Shown: positions 1 through 4,428 of the stretch, in pieces
How the letters are laid out: the number at the start of each line of letters is the position of its first letter
How positions within the stretch are numbered: the stretch's first letter is position 1
NCBI GenBank assembly: GCA_008017255.1
Contig: SSHD01000112.1
Span: 1 to 5,773, forward strand
Origin: Acinetobacter sp.
Lineage (GTDB): Bacteria; Pseudomonadota; Gammaproteobacteria; Pseudomonadales; Moraxellaceae
Reading direction: 5' to 3'
Length of the DNA stretch: 5,773 nt
Notes under the pieces: generated by a model
The model's database searches: none
Told to the model about the DNA's origin: nothing
The model's input: the letters and a program-made list of their open reading frames with translations, nothing else
Position numbers and translations under genes: made by a program

Positions 1-1626
1 ACATAGATGTGCCGCGGTGGTGGAATTGGTAGACACGCTAGTCTTAGGAACTAGTGCCGCAAGGCGTGGAGGTTCAAGTCCTCTCCGCGGTACCAGAAAG
101 AAACTTTTTCGGAAATCGTCGCCCTTTCGGGCGGCTTTTTCTTTGGTTTTGCAGAGCAAAAGCCAGATGTTTTCAGGGGGGTGAGCTACAGTTGGGGCAG
201 CCGTAGGCTGCGCCTTTTTGGATTTTAGAAACAGGTTCAATCCGTCAATTTCAGAAAAAGCCTGCTTAATTGCTGCTGGCTCGGTGTTTTCGGCTATCTT
301 CTTGAGAGAAACAGCCGTTTTTAGCCACTGACGCATAGGTTCAATCCATGCGTTGCTTGCAAGCGTCAGCTTGCTCACTTGTTCCTCTAGCAACTTCTTT
401 TCGGACATTAGTTCGGCTTGTTTGGCTCGGTAGACGTTCTGCTCAATATCTTGGTCTAAATAACTGTCCAGAAGTCGTTGTAACTTGCTTTGCAAGTTAC
501 AAATGCGTGTTTGGGCGTTAGCTACAAACACGCCAGAGTTTTGCTCTGCTTCTTTCTCGTCATCGTCTAGCATTTTGTTCAGTGTGGTTGCCCACGTTTG
601 GGGCATAGCGTAGCTATGTAGCACTCCTGTAAGTTGCTCGGTCAGTTCTTTCTCAGTTACTGCTGGCTCAAGACATTTCATGTCTTTGCGCTTCTTTGTG
701 CAACGGTAGTAGACGTATTCATGCACATTGCCGTTCTTTTGTCGTTTTATCTTATGTTCCGCTGTAACCGCCATATTACAACTACCGCAGCGCAGCAAGC
801 CACAAAAGATTTGCGGTGTTGTTTTGCCTTTTTGTGGCTTTCCTCTGCGTGCAAGCGTAGCTTGCACTCGGTCAAACAGTTTCTTGGAGATTATTGCTTT
901 GTGTTTGCCCTCGTGGACTTCACCAAAATAGCGGAAATGTCCGTAGTAAAACTGATTGGTCAGCATACGCTTTATCTTATCTTTTGGGAATTGTTTGCCA
1001 GATTTGGTTAATATGCCTTTACTAGCTAGGAAAATGGCAATGTCCTCAAGTCGGCTTTCACCTTTGGCATATAGCTCAAAAGCTTCAATGACAAACGGCG
1101 AACGCCGTTTGTCTACAATCACTGTTTTAGTACGCACGTCATTTATGTAACCAACAGGCGCAAGTCCGGGGCGTTCGCCTCGGCGGACTTTCTGGCGCAA
1201 ACCTCTTTTAGTGTTCTCGGACAAATTGTCTACATAGTATTTGGACTGTCCGAAGGCTATGGACAGCATAAACTTGCCTTGGCTGGTATTCTCAAACCAA
1301 AAAGAGGGGAACTTGAGTGTGCCAAGCTTACCGCTATCTAACAAGTAGACAATTTGTCCGCCGTCTACAGAGTTGCGAGCAAGCCTATCTGGGTGCCAAG
1401 CGAGTATATTTCCGCCGTTTTTCTCAATGTCAGCCAACATTTTACCGAATACAGGTCTGCCTGTTGTTTTGGCGGACTTTTTCTCTATAAACTCGGTGGC
1501 AATACGCAAGCCCTCACGCTTGGCATATTCTCGCAGCTCTACGAGCTGCGCCTCAATGGACAAAACTTGTTTGTCCTCTACGTCTGTACTCTTACGAGCA
1601 TAAAGATAATATTTGTCGTTTTGCAT
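1..1626 (-). CDS. Large serine recombinase (integrase), C-terminus altered by integration, 3' end off window
   Basis: Site-specific recombinase expected to drive integration and excision at the tRNA-Leu site. From ATG at 1626-1624 the frame is open to base 1 (542 codons, no stop). Domains: N-terminal resolvase domain (about residues 5-150) with YARKST, catalytic Ser13, SIEAQ at 23-27 and D80-R-L-A-R84; a recombinase domain (about 155-265); a zinc ribbon with C280/C283/C309/C318; then a helical, probably coiled-coil region (about 380-450). This order is typical of large serine integrases. The start is supported by GAGGGGGG four bases upstream and an in-frame TAA (1642-1644) behind it. At residue 512 the frame crosses the attL core. 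In the circle it would end after 15 native residues, VSIYNEARTYFQEKC, at a TGA, giving 526 aa; here it reads antisense tRNA instead (VPRRGLEPPRL and on). Function is confident; whether this chimeric protein is active is unknown. Confidence 0.93.
   Translation of the reverse strand, partial: MQNDKYYLYARKSTDVEDKQVLSIEAQLVELREYAKREGLRIATEFIEKKSAKTTGRPVFGKMLADIEKNGGNILAWHPDRLARNSVDGGQIVYLLDSGKLGTLKFPSFWFENTSQGKFMLSIAFGQSKYYVDNLSENTKRGLRQKVRRGERPGLAPVGYINDVRTKTVIVDKRRSPFVIEAFELYAKGESRLEDIAIFLASKGILTKSGKQFPKDKIKRMLTNQFYYGHFRYFGEVHEGKHKAIISKKLFDRVQATLARRGKPQKGKTTPQIFCGLLRCGSCNMAVTAEHKIKRQKNGNVHEYVYYRCTKKRKDMKCLEPAVTEKELTEQLTGVLHSYAMPQTWATTLNKMLDDDEKEAEQNSGVFVANAQTRICNLQSKLQRLLDSYLDQDIEQNVYRAKQAELMSEKKLLEEQVSKLTLASNAWIEPMRQWLKTAVSLKKIAENTEPAAIKQAFSEIDGLNLFLKSKKAQPTAAPTVAHPPENIWLLLCKTKEKAARKGDDFRKSFFLVPRRGLEPPRLAALVPKTSVSTNSTTAAHLC
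11..95 (+). tRNA. tRNA-Leu (anticodon TAG), integration target
   Basis: An 85-nt class II tRNA. The acceptor strand GCCGCGG (11-17) pairs with CCGCGGT (85-91), with a G-U at the outermost pair, followed by A73 at 92 and an encoded CCA at 93-95. The anticodon stem CTAGT (38-42)/ACTAG (50-54) encloses loop CTTAGGA, so the anticodon is TAG at 45-47 (Leu, CUA codons). A long variable arm and a T arm with GGTTCAAGTCC follow. The gene is the attachment site of the element: its last four bases, ACCA, are the shared core, so integration leaves the mature tRNA sequence unchanged. The minus-strand recombinase frame runs antisense through the whole gene. Its transcription start lies outside the window. 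Confidence 0.97.
92..95. other. attL core (left element junction)
   Basis: The ACCA at 92-95 is where chromosomal tRNA sequence gives way to element sequence. From 92 rightwards the sequence matches the reverse complement of 1776-1912 without a mismatch; left of 92 it does not. The same ACCA occurs at 5762-5765, where the match to the internal copy stops on the other side. The core is therefore ACCA, and the serine-recombinase crossover dinucleotide must lie within or beside it. Confidence 0.9.
118..140 (+). terminator. Rho-independent terminator downstream of tRNA-Leu
   Basis: The stem GTCGCCC (118-124)/GGGCGGC (129-135), with loop TTTC and one T-G pair, is followed by TTTTT and then CTTT. 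It lies 22 bases past the tRNA-Leu CCA end on the tRNA's strand. It belongs to the element, so the integrated element supplies its own terminator for the host tRNA. It sits within the 3' part of the recombinase gene on the other strand; on that strand no T-tract follows, so it should not stop recombinase transcription. An inverted copy lies at 1864-1886. Confidence 0.75.
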
Positions 1627-1775
1627 GACACCCCCCTCAACTTAAATAGCCGCCCCGCTGGACACAAACTAGGCAAACCCAATTTGTACGGGACGGCTAT
1701 TAAAGCCATCAAAAAAGATTTGCCGAAAATTAGTTTGTGTCCACTTGTTATTTTACCAGAAACCGCCAATGGCGG
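1627..1775 (-). promoter_or_regulatory. Recombinase upstream region with two interleaved dyads
   Basis: This 149-bp gap holds two long inverted repeats. Dyad A is AATAGCCGCCCCG (1645-1657) against CGGGACGGCTATT (1689-1701), 12 of 13 paired. Dyad B is TGGACACAAACTA (1659-1671) against TAGTTTGTGTCCA (1731-1743), 13 of 13, extended with a bulge by GGCAAA (1672-1677)/TTTGCC (1719-1724). The order A, B, A', B' would be a pseudoknot topology if transcribed, or overlapping protein-binding sites as DNA. A possible minus-strand -10, TTTAAT (1704-1699), overlaps arm A', but no good -35 is seen. A perfect palindrome CCGCCA-A-TGGCGG (1763-1775) ends exactly at the repeat boundary. Autoregulation by the recombinase is inference. 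Confidence 0.6.
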
Positions 1776-1958
1776 CTAAAATCCAAAAAGGCGCAGCCTA
1801 CGGCTGCCCCAACTGTAGCTCACCCCCCTGAAAACATCTGGCTTTTGCTCTGCAAAACCAAAGAAAAAGCCGCCCGAAAGGGCGACGATTTCCGAAAAAG
1901 TTTCTTTCTGGTGTCTATCTACAACGAGGCTAGAACCTACTTCCAAGAAAAATGCTGA
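1776..1958 (+). pseudogene. Duplicated native 3' end of the recombinase gene (no start)
   Basis: Read on the plus strand this repeats the recombinase C-terminus from LKSKKAQPTAAP through FRKSFFLV and on into the native ending VSIYNEARTYFQEKC, with TGA at 1956-1958. It has no start or N-terminal domain of its own and is a gene end without a gene. It shows what the recombinase tail looks like before integration. If the segment 229-1775 inverted, this tail would be joined in frame to the recombinase body and restore the 526-residue protein. Confidence 0.85.
1904..1915 (-). other. Intact internal attP (core 1909-1912)
   Basis: On the minus strand this reads GACACCAGAAAG. Its left part matches attR (GACACCA at 5759-5765) and its right part matches attL (ACCAGAAAG at 92-100). 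It is therefore the uninterrupted attP, kept inside the integrated element in inverted orientation. The predicted empty site attB is the tRNA end GGTACCA followed by AGTAAAAC. Confidence 0.85.
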
Positions 1959-1975
1959 ACCAAGCCCCGCCGCCT

Positions 1976-1995
1976 AGCGGGCAAGTCTGCCCGCT
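1976..1995. repeat. GC-rich hairpin after the recombinase stop codon
   Basis: AGCGGGCA (1976-1983) and TGCCCGCT (1988-1995) form a perfect 8-bp stem with loop AGTC, 17 bases past the native recombinase TGA. No T-run follows, so it is not a classical intrinsic terminator. It may protect the recombinase mRNA end or bind a protein near attP. An identical copy is in the right end at 5679-5698. Confidence 0.6.
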
Positions 1996-2106
1996 GCGCC
2001 CCGACCAGAAACCCCTTTGCATATTTTTTGAGATTTCCCCCGCCGAGATTTTTTAGAAAAGGAAAAGGGTGTTTCTGGTTCGGGTGCGTAAGTGCCATTA
2101 CTTCGG

Positions 2107-2115
2107 TGGTATAAT
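2107..2115 (+). promoter_or_regulatory. Extended -10 promoter for a leaderless kinase mRNA
   Basis: TGG-TATAAT (2107-2115) is a perfect extended -10 element; no convincing -35 is seen. The ATG of the kinase gene begins at 2122, six bases past the hexamer, which is where transcription would start. The mRNA would therefore be leaderless, and no Shine-Dalgarno precedes this ATG. It lies just outside the 310-bp repeat, so it belongs to the cargo arm and would have driven the original kinase-HAD operon. Confidence 0.7.
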
Positions 2116-2121
2116 TGACGC

Positions 2122-2307
2122 ATGAACTCAGTAATAGTTTTACGTGGCCCGTCGGGCGTTGGTAAAATACCGCCTGTGGGTCACAGGCATATCCCAGACG
2201 AGTTCATTAGCCAAGAAGGTTACCCAATTGTTAACTGTATTGATGTAACCGGCAGGAACATCATTTTTGGCATAAAAGAATCACTTGGCTTTGAAATATG
2301 TCTTTAG
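2122..2307 (+). pseudogene. Truncated P-loop kinase N-terminus fused to a remnant ORF
   Basis: The 61-codon frame begins MNSVIVLRGPSGVGK, a beta strand plus Walker A motif (GPSGVGK, residues 9-15) typical of small P-loop kinases, with the next expected Ser/Thr replaced by Ile. After residue 15 the sequence no longer looks like a kinase. A perfect 7-bp dyad GCCTGTG-GGT-CACAGGC (2172-2188) lies at the change point. The remaining residues (about IPDEF to SLGFEICL) may be the end of another protein; the ending KESLGFE recalls the last helix of GNAT acetyltransferases, which is only a weak resemblance. The rest of the kinase lies at about 4397-4753, so the gene is split by roughly 2.2 kb. Confidence 0.7.
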
Positions 2308-2318
2308 TTGAAATCATG

Positions 2319-2369
2319 TAACAGAGGGTTGAGTTTTGCGGTAAAATCCCGTATAATTTCCCTCTGTTA
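2319..2369. repeat. 10-bp inverted repeat enclosing the tRNA-Gly promoter
   Basis: TAACAGAGGG (2319-2328) and CCCTCTGTTA (2360-2369) are a perfect 10-bp inverted pair. The left arm touches the -35 hexamer and the right arm covers the expected transcription start and ends two bases before the tRNA. This is the geometry of a two-site operator that could block or loop the promoter. It could also be a recombination remnant. Confidence 0.8.
2329..2357 (+). promoter_or_regulatory. Sigma-70-type promoter of tRNA-Gly
   Basis: TTGAGT (2329-2334) and TATAAT (2352-2357) are separated by exactly 17 bases, a near-consensus promoter. Transcription would start around 2364, seven bases before the tRNA. It is the best two-box promoter seen in the window. 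Confidence 0.85.
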
Positions 2370-2370
2370 A

Positions 2371-2446
2371 GCGGGTGTAGCTCAGTTGATAGAGCGCTTC
2401 CTTGCCAAGGAAGAGGCCAGGAGTTTGAGTCTCCTCACCCGCACCA
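2371..2446 (+). tRNA. tRNA-Gly (anticodon GCC) carried by the element
   Basis: A 76-nt cloverleaf: acceptor GCGGGTG/CACCCGC, D stem GCTC/GAGC, anticodon stem CTTCC/GGAAG with loop TTGCCAA (anticodon GCC), T stem AGGAG/CTCCT, A73 and encoded CCA. All stems pair. The tertiary contacts U8-A14, G15-C48 and T54-A58 are conserved. Two positions are unusual: the D loop is AGTTGATA (A at position 19 instead of G) and the T loop is TTTGAGT (T at 56 instead of C), so the usual G19-C56 elbow pair becomes A19-U56. The discriminator is A, whereas common bacterial tRNA-Gly such as that of E. coli has U73. It has its own promoter and terminator. It could serve translation or a specialised glycine use; the sequence does not decide. 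Confidence 0.95.
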
Positions 2447-2482
2447 AAACAAGTGCCAGTCGCCAGACTGGCTTTTGTTTTG
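2447..2482 (+). terminator. Terminator of tRNA-Gly
   Basis: AAAACAA precedes the stem GCCAGTC (2455-2461)/GACTGGC (2466-2472) with loop GCCA, followed by TTTTGTTTT. It starts directly after the tRNA CCA end. The A-rich left flank makes it likely to work in both directions, insulating the tRNA from the tetR operon. Confidence 0.85.
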
Positions 2483-2527
2483 GCTTAGATTGCGAGTGTC
2501 CTGGTGGCCACAGAAGGTAATAAATGG

Positions 2528-2602
2528 TTGTGCGAGACATTATTTTCATATAGACTTACAGTGTAAGGTGATTATAAAAATAATCTTGACCATCAACACG
2601 AT
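2528..2602 (+). promoter_or_regulatory. Promoter/operator region of the tetR-oxidoreductase operon
   Basis: Two dyads lie upstream of the regulator gene. CTTACA-G-TGTAAG (2555-2567) is a perfect 13-bp palindrome, like many TetR-family operators. GATTAT-AAAA-ATAATC (2570-2585) is a second dyad just downstream. Possible -10 boxes are TATAGA (2549-2554), with a weak TTGTGC (2528-2533) upstream at a short spacing, or TTATAA (2572-2577). Either would be covered by a repressor on these sites, fitting negative autoregulation. No Shine-Dalgarno is seen before the ATG at 2603. Confidence 0.6.
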
Positions 2603-3268
2603 ATGACAAAAAAGACGAAACTGGACTCGCAAAAAATCATTGCGGCAGCGGTACAAATTGCCGATCATAGCGGTATTGATGCACTTTCTATGAGACGACT
2701 TGCGAACGAGCTAGGAGTAGAGGCAATGAGCCTGTATCACTATTTTGCTAACAAGGAAGAGATAGTTGCTGCAATGGTCGATTCGGTTGTGCCTATAATC
2801 GAGCCGGCTGAGCTGTGCACTGACTGGATAAGGGCCATGAAGCAACGGGCCAGGGTCATGCGCGATACGCTGATTATGCATCCTTGGGCAGCTCATGAGT
2901 TTGTATCGGGCGTTAATATTGGCCCAAACATGTTGGCGTACTCCAATACGACCGTAGGATATTTGAGAGAGGCGGGCTTTTCGTATCAGATGACAGATTA
3001 TGCTTGGAATATCATTGATTGCTACGTGTATGGGTTTAATTTACAAGAGCGAAACTTTCCATTTGATTCTTCAGAGTACAAGCAAGCTGCAAAGCACTAT
3101 CTCGATATGATTCCACGCGATAAATATCCCTATACACACGACATGGCTTTGCGGATTATTGATGGCAGCCATGATGGTGTACAGGATTTTGAATTCGGGC
3201 TAGACCTGATACTTGAAGGTCTTGAGCGTATGAGAAAAAAAGCAACTAAAAAGAGGGAAAAATCATGA
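2603..3268 (+). CDS. TetR/AcrR-family transcriptional repressor
   Basis: A 221-residue DNA-binding regulator. Residues about 13-59 form the TetR-type helix-turn-helix: IAAAVQIADHSGIDALSMRRLA, then the recognition part LGVEAMSLYHYFANKEEI, which matches the family pattern closely. The rest is a mostly helical ligand-binding and dimerisation domain resembling the TetR C-terminal class (WAAHEF, a central helix around DYAWNIIDCYVYGF, and FEFGLDLILEGLERM near the end). The tail is very basic (RKKATKKREKS). Its stop codon overlaps the next gene's start by four bases (ATGA), so the two are translationally coupled. It probably represses its own operon through the dyads at 2555-2585; the inducer is unknown. 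Confidence 0.92.
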   Translation: MTKKTKLDSQKIIAAAVQIADHSGIDALSMRRLANELGVEAMSLYHYFANKEEIVAAMVDSVVPIIEPAELCTDWIRAMKQRARVMRDTLIMHPWAAHEFVSGVNIGPNMLAYSNTTVGYLREAGFSYQMTDYAWNIIDCYVYGFNLQERNFPFDSSEYKQAAKHYLDMIPRDKYPYTHDMALRIIDGSHDGVQDFEFGLDLILEGLERMRKKATKKREKS

Positions 3269-4200
3269 AAGCAGTAGTTATTGATGCGTACCGCTCATTA
3301 GACGCTATACATATAAAAGAGATTCCAAAGCCACAACCAAAAAGCAAGGAAGTTCTTGTGCGCGTTATGGCAGCTTCAGTTAATTCTGGCGATGAGCGTT
3401 TGCGGGATTTAAATTTTAAAGGGATACCAATACCAGGATGGCTAATCCGGCCTATCACAAAGATAGTGATAGGATTTAGGAAACCACGAAAGACACTGGG
3501 TATTACGATGTCTGGTGTTGTTGAATCGGTCGGCGACCAAGTGTCTAATTTTAAGGTTGGTGATGAGGTTTTTGTAATGACTGGAAGCCGGTTGGGGGCA
3601 TTTGCAGAATATGCTGTAGCACTGGCCGATCATTGCATTGCAAAAAAGCCTGCCAATGCCACATTCGCCCAAGCGGCTGCACTGCCATTTGGCGGCACTA
3701 CAGCAATGTACTTTCTAAGAAAAGCTGGTATAGAAAACGCCAAACGAGTATTAATTTGTGGAGCTACTGGAGCGGTGGGGGTTGCGGCAGTTCAAATTGC
3801 AAAACACTTTGGCGTAAAGGTGAGCGCTGTTTGCGGGACCGACGGGATAGAGCTGTCAAAAAAGCTCGGTGCTAGCAAAGTGTATGATTATGCCACAACT
3901 GAGCTCAAAGATATTGATGAGAAGTTTGACATAGTCTTCGATACGGTGGGACATTCGCCAAAACGTCAATGCGTATCATTAATGAATGAGGGAGCAAAGT
4001 ATGTTTCGACCATAGGTACGGATACCGCTAAAGAGCTGAGTAATGACCTGGAATTTCTGTCCAAACTATATGAATCAGGTGAATTGATAGAGGTAATTGA
4101 CAGCACCTATGTGCTTAAAGACGCACGTAAAGCGTTCGAGCGGGTTGCATCTGGTCGCAAGAAAGGGAGCGTTATTTTAAATATAGGGAGCGGACAATAA
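3265..4200 (+). CDS. MDR-superfamily NAD(P)-dependent oxidoreductase (quinone-oxidoreductase-like)
   Basis: A 311-residue medium-chain dehydrogenase/reductase. The N-terminal GroES-like domain (about 1-120) has VLVRVMAASVNSGDERLRD and GITMSGVVESVGDQVSNFKVGDEVF. The Rossmann domain contains the nucleotide-binding motif GATGAVG (166-172), followed by the helix AAVQIAKHFG. The catalytic zinc cysteine of alcohol dehydrogenases is missing: the corresponding site is N40-S-G-D43, as in zinc-free quinone reductases, so it probably reduces quinones or enones with NADPH in the cytoplasm. Length is normal for the family. The start overlaps the tetR stop by four bases and AGAGGG lies just upstream. After the TAA the frame stays open for 16 more codons to a second TAA (4249-4251). 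Substrate cannot be assigned. Confidence 0.92.
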   Translation: MKAVVIDAYRSLDAIHIKEIPKPQPKSKEVLVRVMAASVNSGDERLRDLNFKGIPIPGWLIRPITKIVIGFRKPRKTLGITMSGVVESVGDQVSNFKVGDEVFVMTGSRLGAFAEYAVALADHCIAKKPANATFAQAAALPFGGTTAMYFLRKAGIENAKRVLICGATGAVGVAAVQIAKHFGVKVSAVCGTDGIELSKKLGASKVYDYATTELKDIDEKFDIVFDTVGHSPKRQCVSLMNEGAKYVSTIGTDTAKELSNDLEFLSKLYESGELIEVIDSTYVLKDARKAFERVASGRKKGSVILNIGSGQ

Positions 4201-4253
4201 AAGAAGGAGCAGGAACATAAACGGTTCTATCAAGATTACGAAATTGCATAAAT

Positions 4254-4259
4254 AGGAGG
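4254..4259 (+). promoter_or_regulatory. Strong Shine-Dalgarno for the truncated membrane gene
   Basis: AGGAGG at 4254-4259, ten bases before the ATG at 4270, is a full consensus ribosome-binding site. It shows that the short frame downstream was a genuinely translated gene of the tetR operon before it lost its 3' part. Confidence 0.75.
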
Positions 4260-4269
4260 AAAAGCAGAT

Positions 4270-4428
4270 ATGAAAAAACTAGATGAACAAAAAGTAAATG
4301 TACGCGTAAAACTTGCAGCCCTATGGACGAGTTTTATGTTCCTTTACATCTATGTAGATTACTTTGCGTTATACATGCCAAAGAAGATAGAAGACAAATC
4401 GCGCCGAGTGGTCAAAAATAGCTCATGA
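4270..4428 (+). pseudogene. N-terminal fragment of a small membrane protein (DUF6326-like)
   Basis: A 52-residue frame starting MKKLDEQKVNVRVKLAALW, then one hydrophobic segment (about residues 18-36, WTSFMFLYIYVDYFALYM), then MPKKIEDKS. From memory this resembles the start of DUF6326-type integral membrane proteins, which are normally about three times longer with further membrane helices; no search was run. After about residue 43 the bases belong to the kinase fragment read in another frame, and the protein ends SRRVVKNSS at a TGA. It is thus the third gene of the tetR-oxidoreductase operon, cut by the right boundary of the inserted block. A single-helix peptide may still be made. Confidence 0.65.

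Larger units (their letters stand above)
92..228 (-). repeat. Left terminal segment, inverted copy of 1776-1912
   Basis: This 137-bp stretch is a perfect inverted match to 1776-1912 (paired positions sum to 2004). It encodes the C-terminal part of the recombinase up to the attL core. Together with 5589-5765 it forms the second copy of the 310-bp repeat in the circular element. Homology stops at 229, inside the recombinase gene, and opposite that at 1775, beside a 13-bp palindrome. Confidence 0.95.
1776..2085 (+). repeat. Internal 310-bp inverted copy of the joined element ends
   Basis: Positions 1776-1912 match 92-228 in inverted orientation and 1909-2085 match 5589-5765 in inverted orientation, both read by eye without mismatch. 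Together they reproduce the junction that excision would create. The segment carries the last codons of the recombinase in native form, its TGA, a GC-rich hairpin and an A+T-rich spacer. The perfect identity means a recent duplication or active homogenisation by recombination. Confidence 0.95.

Noticed and set aside
634..1150. Plus-strand open frames within 634-1150
   Set aside because: They are antisense shadows of the recombinase gene, whose domains and catalytic residues are clear on the minus strand.
1354..1779. Plus-strand 141-codon frame and the minus-strand frame at 1578-1769
   Set aside because: Both overlap the recombinase start and its dyad-rich leader, lack ribosome-binding sites and show no domain; the leader has an in-frame stop before the recombinase ATG.
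92..1912. The 137-bp inverted repeats as ends of an insertion sequence or transposon
   Set aside because: The repeats contain coding sequence and an att core, there is no transposase and no target duplication, and the match extends with the right-end segment into one 310-bp unit.
1737..1958. Plus-strand 73-codon frame as an independent small gene
   Set aside because: From 1776 it is the duplicated recombinase tail; the ATG at 1737 lies in a dyad arm without a ribosome-binding site.
2319..2369. Invertible promoter
   Set aside because: A 31-bp spacer between 10-bp arms is too short for known site-specific inversion systems; an operator reading is simpler.
4201..4251. Stop-codon readthrough extension of the oxidoreductase by 16 residues
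   Set aside because: The frame stays open to a second TAA, but 16 codons are expected by chance and the protein already has its family's normal length.
2155..4420. Target-site duplication at the kinase breakpoints (TTGGTAAAATA versus GTGGTCAAAAATA)
   Set aside because: The resemblance is imperfect and A-rich; it may be microhomology but cannot be called a duplication.
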